This document shows, piece by piece, positions 1 to 8,761 of a stretch of 50,899 nt of DNA. Both the position numbers and the translations under genes were made by a program. Position 1 is the first letter of the stretch, and each line of letters begins with the position of its first letter. The stretch covers positions 1-50,899 of the forward strand of contig CAJFPF010000031.1 in assembly GCA_904398655.1 (NCBI GenBank). The letters are read 5' to 3'. The stretch comes from an uncultured Anaerotruncus sp. GTDB taxonomy: Bacteria; Bacillota; Clostridia; Oscillospirales; Ruminococcaceae. The notes beneath the pieces were generated by a model that was given only the letters and a program-made list of their open reading frames with translations, made no database searches and was not told where the DNA came from.

Positions 1-6
1 CATTAT

Positions 7-77
7 GCGCCCTCAGGCGCCGCTGGTATCATGGCCCCTACGGGGCCGTTTTTCATACCACCCGTTTTACGGGTGGT
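7..77 (+). terminator. cluster of three small hairpins, one a plus-strand intrinsic terminator
   Basis: Three short inverted repeats stand in a row: a 5-bp stem (7-11/16-20), a 6-bp GC stem (33-38/42-47) followed directly by GTTTTT, and an 8-bp stem (57-64/70-77) followed by a looser T-rich stretch. The middle hairpin with its T run is a good rho-independent terminator for a plus-strand transcript that would end just outside the left edge. Read in the other direction the stems lack T runs, so I do not see a convincing terminator for radA itself here. Confidence 0.6.
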
Positions 78-103
78 TATGATTTTTATAGAGCTTAAAA
101 CTT

Positions 104-1489
104 TTACAAAATAGACACCGCTTGAGAAAGATTTTGTACCCCCAATAGATTCAAATTCGGCATCCCTTTATTGTCGATTAGTTTTAAACAGTGACGTGGG
201 ACAATGCAGGTCGTGAATCCCAGGCGGTACGCTTCACTCACGCGCTGTTGAATGGCGCTTACCGAGCGAATTTCCCCCGCCAGGCCAACCTCTCCAAAGG
301 CCGCCACATCATCAGGAATGGGCTTGTCTAACAGATTGGAGACCAAAGCCAATGAGACAGGGAGGTCTGCCGCTGGTTCATCCAGACGCAATCCGCCCAC
401 CACATTTACATATGCATCCAAACTGCCAAAGAAAAATCCACATCGTTTCTCCAAAACAGCCAGCAACAGCGCCATTCGATTATAGTCGAATCCAGTTGTT
501 TGGCGTCGAGGGGTACCGAATCCGCTCTTAGCCACCAAAGCTTGTACCTCTGCTAAAATGGGCCTCGTGCCCTCCATGACGCAGGCTACACAGGTCCCTG
601 AAACCCCCTTGGGGCGCCCAGCTAACATCATTTGAGAGGGATTAGGAACTTGTCGGAGGCCGTCGGAGGCCATCTCGAAGACACCAATTTCATTGGTGGA
701 CCCATATCGGTTTTTGACAGCTCGAAGGATTCGAAAATTTTGGTGCCGTTCTCCCTCAAAATAGAGAACCGCATCCACCATATGCTCCAATACCTTGGGG
801 CCCGCAATTGCCCCCTCCTTATTTACGTGGCCTACGATAAAAATGGGGATTTCCTGGCTCTTAGCCACACCGATTAGGATTTGCGTGGATTCTCGGATCT
901 GTGTTACGCTTCCAGCAGAGGAGTTTAGAGATGAAAGATTCATCGTTTGAATAGAGTCAATCATCACCATATCCGGAGAGAGTTGGCGGATTGCTTCTAA
1001 AACACTCTCCACATCTGTAGTGGCGGAAAGATAGAGTCCTTCCGCCATTACACCCAAGCGGTTGGCACGTAACTTTAATTGACGGGCACTTTCCTCTCCC
1101 GAAACATACAGAATCTTCAGTTCGCGGTTGAGATACTGGCAAATTTGCAGCAAGAGTGTAGACTTTCCAATCCCTGGATCACCGGAGAGCAGAGTGACAG
1201 AACCGGCTACAATTCCCCCACCTAAAACGCGATCCAATTCCTCTACGCCCGTACGATAGCGTTCGCTGTCATCAGAAGAGATTTCAGAGAGCTTGGCTAC
1301 CTGTATTGGCTGTGAAGAACCAACCGGAGCAGCCCCTCTCTTTCCTCCTTTGCCTGCGGCTACCTGTTGACGGATTTCCTCCACCATAGAATTCCATTCC
1401 CCGCAATCGGGACATCTTCCATACCACTTGGCGCTTTCATAGCCGCAGTTCTGGCACACATAGATATTTCGATTCTTGGTAACCGCCAT
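104..1489 (-). CDS. radA: DNA repair protein RadA (Sms)
   Basis: RadA is a RecA-like ATPase that promotes branch migration and processing of recombination intermediates. Read here: an N-terminal zinc ribbon with two CxxC pairs (CQNCG and CPDCG, near residues 12-30), a Walker A motif GDPGIGKST near residue 103, the RadA-specific KNRYGSTNEIG motif, and a C-terminal Lon-like domain (GGLRLDEPAADLPVSLALVS, AAFGEVGLAGEI). The family is usually about 455-460 residues, and this start gives 461. I chose the ATG preceded by AAAGGA at 8 nt. An ATG 12 codons upstream (1525) overlaps the cwlD stop as ATGA, but its only SD-like run lies about 20 nt away, so it is the weaker choice, although translational coupling could use it. 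It is the last gene of the long minus-strand run. Confidence 0.95.
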   Translation of the reverse strand: MAVTKNRNIYVCQNCGYESAKWYGRCPDCGEWNSMVEEIRQQVAAGKGGKRGAAPVGSSQPIQVAKLSEISSDDSERYRTGVEELDRVLGGGIVAGSVTLLSGDPGIGKSTLLLQICQYLNRELKILYVSGEESARQLKLRANRLGVMAEGLYLSATTDVESVLEAIRQLSPDMVMIDSIQTMNLSSLNSSAGSVTQIRESTQILIGVAKSQEIPIFIVGHVNKEGAIAGPKVLEHMVDAVLYFEGERHQNFRILRAVKNRYGSTNEIGVFEMASDGLRQVPNPSQMMLAGRPKGVSGTCVACVMEGTRPILAEVQALVAKSGFGTPRRQTTGFDYNRMALLLAVLEKRCGFFFGSLDAYVNVVGGLRLDEPAADLPVSLALVSNLLDKPIPDDVAAFGEVGLAGEIRSVSAIQQRVSEAYRLGFTTCIVPRHCLKLIDNKGMPNLNLLGVQNLSQAVSIL

Positions 1490-1521
1490 CGTATTGTTCC
1501 TTTCCACTACTGTCTTTTTGC

Positions 1522-2250
1522 TCATTCAGAAAATGGAAGCTCTTCCCCTAACTCTAAAAATGTACAAACACCGGAAAAGATGGAAAAGGCCACCTGTCTC
1601 TGATAGTCACTTTGAACCAGTTTATAGGTATCCTGGGGATTGGAAAGAAAGCCGCATTCCACCAAAAGGCAAGGGATCTGTGCATTATGGATCAGATAGA
1701 CATCCTTTGTGCAAACTTTACATTTTCGCGTATTTTCAGGTTGTAGCTGGGACACCAAATATTGCTGCACAATTTCTCCCAATTGCTGACTCTCTGGATT
1801 TTGTGGACCATAGAATACCTGGGCGCCAAAAGCTTGAGGATCTGTATAGTGATTTTGGTGGATACTTAAAAGGATGCTATTGGGATACTGTTCGGTCAAT
1901 TCCATCCGCTGGTGTAGGTCTGCATTTTTTTGCTGGCGGATACTCCCTTCCCCATTTCCTAAAGCAACATCTTGATCCCTTGTAAGCACCGTTTCAAATC
2001 CAGAAACAGAGAAGAGGTCATAAAGTTTTTGCGCAATGGCCAGATTGATATCCTTTTCTATCACACCGTCTATCCCAACCGCTCCACCATCGAAACCCCC
2101 GTGGCCAGGATCAATTAGAATGACGGGTAATTCTGGGATTGGCTCTTCTATCGGCATAGAGGCTGTTATCGTTTGATAGGTATATCCAAAAGCCCCTGCC
2201 AACAGTAGGAAAAATACGCCTAGAAGAACAGCGCCGATTTTTCTTTTCAT
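1522..2250 (-). CDS. cwlD: N-acetylmuramoyl-L-alanine amidase, CwlD type
   Basis: This is a zinc amidase of the Amidase_3 family that cuts the bond between muramic acid and the stem peptide. In spore formers CwlD prepares spore cortex peptidoglycan for muramic-lactam synthesis. A basic N-terminus followed by a hydrophobic stretch (about residues 5-23) is a signal anchor. Zinc ligands and catalytic residues are in place: DPGHGG (His50), EKDIN (Glu65), SIHQNH, and the terminal VECGFLSN glutamate. The 242-residue length matches B. subtilis CwlD, which is 237. The ATG follows a GGGAGGGG ribosome site that sits inside a small hairpin. It lies 48 nt after the pseudouridine synthase gene and overlaps the alternative radA start. 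The sporulation role is inferred from family and size; it could instead be a vegetative amidase. Confidence 0.85.
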   Translation of the reverse strand: MKRKIGAVLLGVFFLLLAGAFGYTYQTITASMPIEEPIPELPVILIDPGHGGFDGGAVGIDGVIEKDINLAIAQKLYDLFSVSGFETVLTRDQDVALGNGEGSIRQQKNADLHQRMELTEQYPNSILLSIHQNHYTDPQAFGAQVFYGPQNPESQQLGEIVQQYLVSQLQPENTRKCKVCTKDVYLIHNAQIPCLLVECGFLSNPQDTYKLVQSDYQRQVAFSIFSGVCTFLELGEELPFSE

Positions 2251-2258
2251 CCAATCCC

Positions 2259-2282
2259 CTCCCGCTTTAATTTATGCGGGAG
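2259..2282 (-). promoter_or_regulatory. hairpin covering the cwlD ribosome binding site
   Basis: On the transcribed strand, CTCCCGC pairs with GCGGGAG across a 10-nt AT-rich loop. The 3' arm is the first half of the cwlD Shine-Dalgarno run, and no T run follows, so this is not a terminator. It may limit cwlD translation; nothing else in the 48-nt gap is apparent. Confidence 0.4.
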
Positions 2283-2298
2283 AAAAAAGGAATATCTC

Positions 2299-3222
2299 TC
2301 AGGAATCTTTTGAACGTAAAGCTTGCAAGAATTGCAAAAAATAAGGAGGTAATTCACTGGTGAATTCCATATATTCTCCAGTCCTAGGATGACGAAATCC
2401 GACTGTTTTGGCATGCAGGCATTGCCCGTGCAAGCATTCGATTACTTTGCGAGGACCGTAAACGGGATCCCCTGCCACCGGATGGCCGATGTAGGCCATA
2501 TGGACACGGATTTGGTGGGTCCGCCCTGTCTCCAAACGCAACTCCAGATGGGAAAATCCCTTCAATTCTTCTAAAACCCGATAGTGTGTCACTGCGGGCT
2601 TCGAATTACGAGCAATCACACACATCTTCTTTCGGTCGTTGGGGCTACGCCCAATGGGAGCACGAACACTTCCCTCTTTTTGTGGATGGCCATAAACAAC
2701 AGCATGGTAAATGCGGGTGAAGCTATGTTCCTTGATTTGCTCTGCCAAACATAGATGAGCCGAATCATTCTTGGCCACCATTAAAAGTCCACTGGTATCC
2801 TTATCAATTCGATGGACAATACCAGGGCGAATCACCCCATTGATAGAAGAGAGCCTCCCCTGGCAGTGATAGAGCAGCGCATTAACCAAAGTGCCATCCT
2901 CATTCCCCGGGGCAGGATGAACAACCATGCCTTTGGGTTTATTGACCACCAGGAGGTCCTCGTCTTCATAGACAATTTCGATCGGCAAATTTTGAGGTAG
3001 TACCTCCAGTGAACGGGGAGCAGGAATGGAAACCAGGATTTGATCGCCGGCAATCAGCCGATGGTTTTTGGTGGCAATTCTGCCATTGACAGAAATCATT
3101 CCCTCCCCCAAAAGCTTTTGCAATCCAGAACGAGTGAGATTTAAATGTTCCGCCAACCAGCGATCAATTCTTTGACCTGCATCCTCTTCAGTGGCAATCA
3201 GGGAATGTGTATCATTGCTCAT
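2299..3222 (-). CDS. RluA/RluD-family 23S rRNA pseudouridine synthase
   Basis: This enzyme converts specific uridines in 23S rRNA to pseudouridine. The N-terminal S4 RNA-binding domain (about residues 10-75, GQRIDRWLAEHLNLTRSGLQ) is followed by the catalytic domain with HRIDKDTSGLLMVAKN, whose Asp is the nucleophile, and the later ETGRTHQIRVH motif. The 307-residue length is normal for RluD-type enzymes. The start was chosen because AGGAGG stands 6 nt upstream of this ATG; earlier in-frame ATGs lie inside lspA and would add a spurious hydrophobic leader. It overlaps the end of lspA by 11 bp, the common Firmicute lspA-rluD pairing, which suggests translational coupling. Which uridines it modifies cannot be told from sequence; B. 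subtilis has several paralogues (YlyB, YjbO, YhcT). Confidence 0.93.
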   Translation of the reverse strand: MSNDTHSLIATEEDAGQRIDRWLAEHLNLTRSGLQKLLGEGMISVNGRIATKNHRLIAGDQILVSIPAPRSLEVLPQNLPIEIVYEDEDLLVVNKPKGMVVHPAPGNEDGTLVNALLYHCQGRLSSINGVIRPGIVHRIDKDTSGLLMVAKNDSAHLCLAEQIKEHSFTRIYHAVVYGHPQKEGSVRAPIGRSPNDRKKMCVIARNSKPAVTHYRVLEELKGFSHLELRLETGRTHQIRVHMAYIGHPVAGDPVYGPRKVIECLHGQCLHAKTVGFRHPRTGEYMEFTSELPPYFLQFLQALRSKDS

Positions 3223-3715
3223 GGGGCTCCTCCTGAATCTCATCAGCAGGAGAGGAGTGTTCTTTCCCTTCAAAATGCAGAAAATACAAAACCAATAGAA
3301 TGCTGCCGCATACCACACAACAATCGGCAAAATTGAAAACAGGGAAAGAAAATAACGGGGAGATGTCCAAATAATCTACCACAAAGCTTCGAAATACACG
3401 GTCAATCAAATTGCCGAATCCACCGGCAATAATCAGACAAAAGCTCCACCGACCCACTGGATGCTGAATTTTACCTTTTAGCAAAAAGAGGATTAAGATC
3501 ACCAGAACCGCCAATGTAACCAGGGAGAGCAATCCCACCCTTCCCTGGAAGATACCAAAAGCGGCTCCACGATTCTCCACATAGGTCAACTGTAGCAGGC
3601 CGGGAATAAGCTCCATAGAAGGATTCCCCGCCAAATAGCGAAGTGCCAAAAGTTTGAGCAGCTGATCCACCGCTACCAGAGCGCCGGAGATCAACAACAG
3701 GACATAATTGCTCAT
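3212..3715 (-). CDS. lspA: lipoprotein signal peptidase (signal peptidase II)
   Basis: LspA is a membrane aspartyl protease that removes the signal peptide of prolipoproteins after lipidation. Four hydrophobic segments are visible in 167 residues. The two catalytic aspartates are in GGFGNLIDR and FVVDYLD, and the conserved NRGAAFG motif is present. The start chosen is the ATG 7 nt after GGAGGAG; an ATG six codons earlier overlaps that ribosome site and is unlikely. It follows ileS with a strong hairpin between them, and its 3' end overlaps the pseudouridine synthase gene. The order ileS-lspA-rluD is classic for bacteria, so function is secure. Confidence 0.96.
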   Translation of the reverse strand: MSNYVLLLISGALVAVDQLLKLLALRYLAGNPSMELIPGLLQLTYVENRGAAFGIFQGRVGLLSLVTLAVLVILILFLLKGKIQHPVGRWSFCLIIAGGFGNLIDRVFRSFVVDYLDISPLFSFPVFNFADCCVVCGSILLVLYFLHFEGKEHSSPADEIQEEPHEQ

Positions 3716-3739
3716 AGGAACTCCTCCATACAAAAGGGT

Positions 3740-3768
3740 GCGGCGCTTAAATTTCCATTAAGCGCCGC
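3740..3768 (-). terminator. hairpin between ileS and lspA (weak terminator or processing stem)
   Basis: An 11-bp perfect stem (GCGGCGCTTAA with TTAAGCGCCGC) and 7-nt loop are followed on the minus strand by CACCCTTTTG. The short, displaced T run makes it a leaky terminator at best. It probably lowers lspA-rluD expression relative to ileS, or protects the 3' end of an ileS message. Confidence 0.5.
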
Positions 3769-3794
3769 AAACAGGGATCGATACATTTCAACCG

Positions 3795-6596
3795 TCAGCC
3801 AACAATTTCAGCACAACGGGCGCATAGATCGGGGTGCTTGGGATCGGCACCCACCGTATCGCTGTAAGCCCAGCACCGTGGGCAGTGAGCACCAGATGCA
3901 TGGACCACATCCACTGAAATTTGCCCGTTACCATCCTGGAACGCGCCCTCACCGCCCTTTTCCAGTGTTACCTGTGAGACAATGAACACTGGAGCCAGCT
4001 CCTCCTTGACCTGCTCCAAGAAACCATACAGCTCCTCATCATGGCAGTGGAGTGTCACCTTAGCTTCCAGAGATTTCCCAATGGTTTTGGCGGCACGAGC
4101 CTCTTCCAATGCCTTTAGCACCACATCTCTGACCGCATGGATTCGGTCCCACTTCTCCAAAAATCCATCATCCACCTGGATTTGTCCGGTCTTTGGCATT
4201 TCGTTAAACATGACCGAACGTCCGTCATACCGCTCGTCCTGGGGCAAAAAGCTCCAAATTTCCTCGGCGGTAAAAGCCAAAATGGGCGCCAAAAGCAGAT
4301 CCATTCCGCGTAAAATCATATAAATCGTACTTTGAGCTGCACGACGATCGGCAGAATCAGGAGCTTCCACATAGAGCCGGTCCTTAATCACATCCAAATA
4401 GAAGTTGGAGAGATCAATGGTGCAGAAATTGTGGAGAGCATGATAGATCAGATGGAATTCAAACCGGTCATAGGCAGTTCGGCAGACCTGGACCAATTCA
4501 TCCAAACGAGCCATTGCCCACTTATCCAGTCCGGTCAACCGCTCAAAGGGGACCAGATTTTTGTTGGGATCAAAGTCGAAGAGGTTACCCAAAATGAAGC
4601 GGGCAGTGTTACGAATTTTCCGATAGACCTCGGAAAGCTGTTTCAAAATATCCTTAGAGATCCGGATATCCGCATGATAATCGGCAGAAGCAACCCAGAG
4701 GCGCAAAATATCTGCACCATATTGGTTGGTAATCTCACTGGGAACCATACCATTCCCCAGCGATTTGGACATTTTGCGGCCCTCTCCATCTACTACCCAG
4801 CCGTGGGTACAGACAGCTTTATAAGGGGCAACTCCTTGCCAAGCCACAGAGGTGAGCAGAGAGGACTGGAACCATCCGCGATATTGGTCAGTTCCCTCTA
4901 AATAGAGATCGACCGGCCACCGCAGATTGGGATTGTCACGGATTACAGAGGCATAGGATGTGCCGGAATCAAACCACACATCCATGATGTCGGTCTCCTT
5001 CGTAAATTCTGTGCCGCCACAGTATTTACATTTGGTCCCCTCAGGCAAGATATCCGCAACATCAGTTGTATACCAGGCATCAGAACCGCCGTGGTTCCGG
5101 AATAGATCCGCGACCGCCTGGATACTCTTCTCATCCACATGATATTTTCCGCAGTTTTTGCAGTAGAAAATAGGAATGGGAACGCCCCAGGTGCGTTGAC
5201 GGGAAATGCACCAGTCACTCCGGTCACGAACCATATTGATCATCCGTCCACGTCCCCACTCTGGGATGAACTGGACTTTTTCGATCTCCTGAATGGTCTT
5301 CTCCTTGATATCGTCTACCGAACAGAACCACTGCTCAGTGGCACGGTAGATAATGGGCTCCTTACAGCGCCAGCAGTGAGGATATTGGTGGATAATCTTC
5401 TCCACCGCAAATAGATGGCCGCTCTCTTCCAGATTCTTGGCGATGGCTCTGTTGGCATCATCGGTAGAAAGTCCAGCAAAGGGACCAGCCTCCTCAGTCA
5501 GGCAGCCATACTTGTCCACTGGCACCACCACTTTGATTTCCGGATAGTGTTGGGCACAGACGTCGAAGTCCTCTACACCGTGTCCAGGAGCAGTATGAAC
5601 GCAACCGGTGCCACTCTCCAAAGTCACATGGTCCCCCAAAATGATGGGAGATTCCCGATCCAGGAAGGGGTGCCGGTATGTGATGTACTCCAGCTCTTCT
5701 CCCAAGCAGCAGCCCAAGATTTCATAAGAATCAATCTTGGCGGCCTTCATAGTGGACTCTACCAACTCTTTGGCCATCACATAGTATTCCCCATTGGCCG
5801 CCACCACACAATACTCAAAGGCCGGGCCAATGCAGATGGCCATGTTGCCAGGAAGTGTCCAGGTTGTTGTAGTCCAGATGACAAAATAGGTTTTAGACAG
5901 GTCGGCTGCACCTAACTCAGCCAGTTTGCCATTTTTGTCATCCACCACATTAAATTTTACATAGATGGAATAACACTTGTCCTCATGATATTCAATCTCC
6001 GCTTCGGCCAAAGCAGTCTCACATTTGGGGCACCAGTAGACCGGTTTCAGACCTTTATAGATATATCCCTTATTGGCCATCGCGCCAAAGATCTCAATTT
6101 GACGGGCCTCAAACTCCGGCCGAAGGGTCAGATAGGGATGCTCATAGTCTGCAATGGTTCCCAAGCGCTTGAATTCCTCTTTTTGATTTTCTACAAACCG
6201 CAGGGCGAAATCCCGACAGGCATGGCGCAATTCCAAGGGAGAAATCATATTCTGAACGCCTAGCTCTTTTAAAGCTTTCAGTTCGATAGGAAGGCCATGC
6301 GTATCCCAACCCGGCGTATAGGGAGCTTTGAAACCAGAGAGGTTTTTCTCCCGAACGATAATATCCTTTAACACCTTGTTGAGTGCAGTTCCCAGATGGA
6401 TGTTGGCGTTGGCATATGGCGGGCCATCATGGAACATATAGAGGGGCTTCCCCTCATTTTTTTCCATTAATTTATCATAGAGATGCTCTTCTTCCCATTT
6501 TTTTACCATGCCAGGTTCCTTTTTCGGAAGATCGGCGCGCATAGAAAATTCTGTCTTTGGAAGATTCAGTGTTTTGCTGTAGTCCTGCTCAGGCAT
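3795..6596 (-). CDS. ileS: isoleucyl-tRNA synthetase
   Basis: IleRS charges tRNA-Ile and edits misactivated valine. It is class I: the HIGH-type signature appears as HLGT near residue 67, in the context GPPYANANIHLGT. KMSKS appears as KMSKSLGN near residue 610, with the CP1 editing domain between them. The C-terminus carries the zinc-binding CPRCW...CARC motif found in bacterial-type IleRS. At 933 residues the length is normal. The ATG has GAGGAG about 9 nt upstream. It sits 32 nt after divIVA, the usual Gram-positive order. Many Firmicute ileS genes have a T-box leader; there is no room for one here, so transcription depends on the upstream genes. Confidence 0.97.
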   Translation of the reverse strand: MPEQDYSKTLNLPKTEFSMRADLPKKEPGMVKKWEEEHLYDKLMEKNEGKPLYMFHDGPPYANANIHLGTALNKVLKDIIVREKNLSGFKAPYTPGWDTHGLPIELKALKELGVQNMISPLELRHACRDFALRFVENQKEEFKRLGTIADYEHPYLTLRPEFEARQIEIFGAMANKGYIYKGLKPVYWCPKCETALAEAEIEYHEDKCYSIYVKFNVVDDKNGKLAELGAADLSKTYFVIWTTTTWTLPGNMAICIGPAFEYCVVAANGEYYVMAKELVESTMKAAKIDSYEILGCCLGEELEYITYRHPFLDRESPIILGDHVTLESGTGCVHTAPGHGVEDFDVCAQHYPEIKVVVPVDKYGCLTEEAGPFAGLSTDDANRAIAKNLEESGHLFAVEKIIHQYPHCWRCKEPIIYRATEQWFCSVDDIKEKTIQEIEKVQFIPEWGRGRMINMVRDRSDWCISRQRTWGVPIPIFYCKNCGKYHVDEKSIQAVADLFRNHGGSDAWYTTDVADILPEGTKCKYCGGTEFTKETDIMDVWFDSGTSYASVIRDNPNLRWPVDLYLEGTDQYRGWFQSSLLTSVAWQGVAPYKAVCTHGWVVDGEGRKMSKSLGNGMVPSEITNQYGADILRLWVASADYHADIRISKDILKQLSEVYRKIRNTARFILGNLFDFDPNKNLVPFERLTGLDKWAMARLDELVQVCRTAYDRFEFHLIYHALHNFCTIDLSNFYLDVIKDRLYVEAPDSADRRAAQSTIYMILRGMDLLLAPILAFTAEEIWSFLPQDERYDGRSVMFNEMPKTGQIQVDDGFLEKWDRIHAVRDVVLKALEEARAAKTIGKSLEAKVTLHCHDEELYGFLEQVKEELAPVFIVSQVTLEKGGEGAFQDGNGQISVDVVHASGAHCPRCWAYSDTVGADPKHPDLCARCAEIVG

Positions 6597-6628
6597 TGGG
6601 TTACTCTCCTCATTTTACCGTTGTCGGC

Positions 6629-7393
6629 TTATTTTTTGCGTTTTTCGTCACGCTTTAGATCAAAATTGCTACCAAATTTCAAGGGACCAAACCTCGACTC
6701 ACGACGCACCCGGTGTTCTGGTTCCGGCTGAGGTTCCGGAGCGGCATATCCCTCCACGTTGTAGGAAGTAGACTGTTCCGTATATTCCAAAGGGGAATCC
6801 ACTGGAAGAGGAATGTCATAGGCGTCCACCGGCTCTGGAATTGGCTCACTAGATTCGGTGGGCTCTGCCGTCTGTGCAGAAGGAATCGGGGCTTCCTCTT
6901 GCGGAATAGGAGCCGGCTCTTCCTTTGGAGTGGCGTGGATTACGCTATCATCTGCGGGAATCGAACTGATCAGCTCCAGATGCTGTTTATAGAGTAACTG
7001 AAGCTTTGCCTTAAAGGTGGCGACCTCACGCTGAAGGCGTACATATCCCTGCTGCTGCCGCTCAATTTCCTTTTTGGCATTCTCAACAATTAGGCTCGCT
7101 CGGGCATTTGCATCCTCTTCAATCTGTTGCGCTTTGGCCTTGGCCTCGCGCACCACGCTATCGCCAAGTTTTTGGGCTCCAATCAAGGCAGAACGAAGGC
7201 TATCCTCGTCCTGTTTATATTCCTCCAGCTTGTCCGCCAAAACCATTAATTTTTGTTCCGCATCCCGCTTTTCAGATAACAGATTTTCCATCTCACCTGC
7301 TACTTGGGATAGGAATAAATCTACCTCCTCCGGACGGTAGCCTTTCCCTCTGATTTTCTCAAATTGCTTGTGAGCAATGTCGCTTGGATTCAT
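6629..7393 (-). CDS. divIVA: DivIVA family cell-division/polarity protein
   Basis: DivIVA binds negatively curved membrane at septa and poles and recruits division or polarity partners. The N-terminal lipid-binding domain is clear (MNPSDIAHKQFEKIRGKGYRPEEVD, here split around the conserved G-Y-x-x-x-E-V-D), followed by a coiled coil over about residues 30-140 rich in heptad Leu, Glu and Lys. The C-terminal third is a Pro/Glu-rich, probably disordered tail that ends in a basic patch. I chose the ATG 9 nt after GGGGA; a GTG one codon earlier is also possible. It follows ylmH and precedes ileS as in Bacillus. The long acidic tail is lineage-specific, and its function is unknown. Confidence 0.93.
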   Translation of the reverse strand: MNPSDIAHKQFEKIRGKGYRPEEVDLFLSQVAGEMENLLSEKRDAEQKLMVLADKLEEYKQDEDSLRSALIGAQKLGDSVVREAKAKAQQIEEDANARASLIVENAKKEIERQQQGYVRLQREVATFKAKLQLLYKQHLELISSIPADDSVIHATPKEEPAPIPQEEAPIPSAQTAEPTESSEPIPEPVDAYDIPLPVDSPLEYTEQSTSYNVEGYAAPEPQPEPEHRVRRESRFGPLKFGSNFDLKRDEKRKK

Positions 7394-7457
7394 CACAAAA
7401 CATCCCCTCTCTCCATCAAAATTGTCTGTAAAAAGACTATTTGGTCTAATCTATGGA

Positions 7458-8222
7458 CTAGATGTATTTTTTACAAAGTAGATGAAACCTTCCCTTTTTT
7501 GTGGTAGACAACACCTGCTCAAAACGAAATTTTCCAAATCCTCGGATGCTTAAGACATCTTTCTCCTGCAAATTCACAGAGACGTCCATCAGAGCAGCTC
7601 CATTGACTGCTACAAAGCCTGACCTAATAGAAGCGGATGCTTTTTCCCGAGAAAGCCCACATATTGCCGCCACCAAACAATCCAACCGCAAAGAACTGAC
7701 ATTTACCGAGAGATCTTGGTAGCGGTGCAGCGCTGGAAGCTCGTTAGGAAGCCCTTCTGAAACTTTGACCCCAACGCGCCCCACCTTTTTCAATTCACTC
7801 AAGACGACCGGAGCCGAAACTTGGGTGACAAAACAAACGGCCAAACCCGTAGACACCAAAAGATCCCCGATGGACTCCCGCTTGAGCTGCAGCCCCAGCA
7901 GAGAGCCCAGCAGGTCGCGATGCCCCACGATATCCTCCTTACGAAAGGTGACCGTAAGGGGAACAATGGGGAATTGGGCCTCCTCCATCAGATCATAGGG
8001 AGCAAAAACCCCCAGCATCAACCGTTCCCCATCGGCGTGCCCAGCGTAAAAGGTATAATTCGCATATCCGGTACGATTCGCTATCCATTGGGCCAGATTT
8101 ATCTGATGCAAATCCAAAAAATTTGTAAAACAGGCAACATATTTTTGCTGCGCACGCTCAAACAAATCTTCCACATGCGCCGCAAACGCCCGATCTTCGC
8201 GATTTAACTGTTCCAAATCCAT
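7458..8222 (-). CDS. ylmH: YlmH-type S4-domain RNA-binding protein
   Basis: The C-terminal S4 domain (about residues 170-235, LRLDCLVAAICGLSREKASA then IRSGFVAVNGA) marks an RNA-binding protein. The N-terminal part matches the YlmH family, reported to associate with the ribosome/peptidyl-tRNA and linked to the division gene cluster. Length is 254 residues, usual for the family. Its ATG overlaps the sepF stop as TGATG, so translation is probably coupled. The order sepF-ylmH-divIVA is conserved, but the small membrane gene ylmG that normally sits between sepF and ylmH is absent. Exact molecular role is inferred from homologues only. Confidence 0.88.
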   Translation of the reverse strand: MDLEQLNREDRAFAAHVEDLFERAQQKYVACFTNFLDLHQINLAQWIANRTGYANYTFYAGHADGERLMLGVFAPYDLMEEAQFPIVPLTVTFRKEDIVGHRDLLGSLLGLQLKRESIGDLLVSTGLAVCFVTQVSAPVVLSELKKVGRVGVKVSEGLPNELPALHRYQDLSVNVSSLRLDCLVAAICGLSREKASASIRSGFVAVNGAALMDVSVNLQEKDVLSIRGFGKFRFEQVLSTTKKGRFHLLCKKYI

Positions 8223-8680
8223 CAGAAAAATACGCCGTTGCTCTCCAATTCATCCAACAGATCCCCCATAATATCTACATTATAGGGAGTAATAATATAG
8301 GTACTGTTGGCAACTCGTTTGATCTGACCATTGTTCGCATAGGCCACTCCGGAAAGGAAATCAATCAGACGGCGGGATACATCCTTATTGGTGGACTCCA
8401 AGTTTAGCACCACTGTACGCTTAGAATTTAGGTGATCCGCTACCGTAGAGGCATCATCAAACCGTTCTGGTTTTACTAATACCACCTGAAGCTGGGTGGT
8501 GGCATGGATATTAACCACCTTATTGCGCTTTCCTTCCCCATGAGAGACCGCATCCTCTACAAACGGCTCGGAGGTTTTGGACGAGGAGTTGGTGGGCATA
8601 AAATCCACATCGCCCTCCTCATCATAATATTCATCTTCCGGAATCCCGATGAAATTTTTGAATTTATCCATGAGTCCCAT
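8222..8680 (-). CDS. sepF: cell-division protein SepF
   Basis: SepF binds FtsZ filaments and the membrane and helps shape the septum in Gram-positive bacteria. The N-terminal MGLMDKFKNFIGIPEDEYY is the amphipathic membrane-binding helix. After an acidic linker comes the compact SepF domain (about residues 60-140) with VVNIHATTQLQVVLVKPERF, DHLNSKRTVVLNLE and the final IITPYNVDI. The 152-residue length is typical. AAGGGGG stands about 8 nt before the ATG. An 81-nt gap separates it from yggS with no clear promoter or terminator, and its stop overlaps ylmH. Confidence 0.95.
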   Translation of the reverse strand: MGLMDKFKNFIGIPEDEYYDEEGDVDFMPTNSSSKTSEPFVEDAVSHGEGKRNKVVNIHATTQLQVVLVKPERFDDASTVADHLNSKRTVVLNLESTNKDVSRRLIDFLSGVAYANNGQIKRVANSTYIITPYNVDIMGDLLDELESNGVFF

Positions 8681-8761
8681 AGAAAGATCCCCCTTTTACC
8701 GAATGTTTACACATCTAGAAACTCCTCTTTTCACACAATTCTCCTGTCAACCTCACAGATG

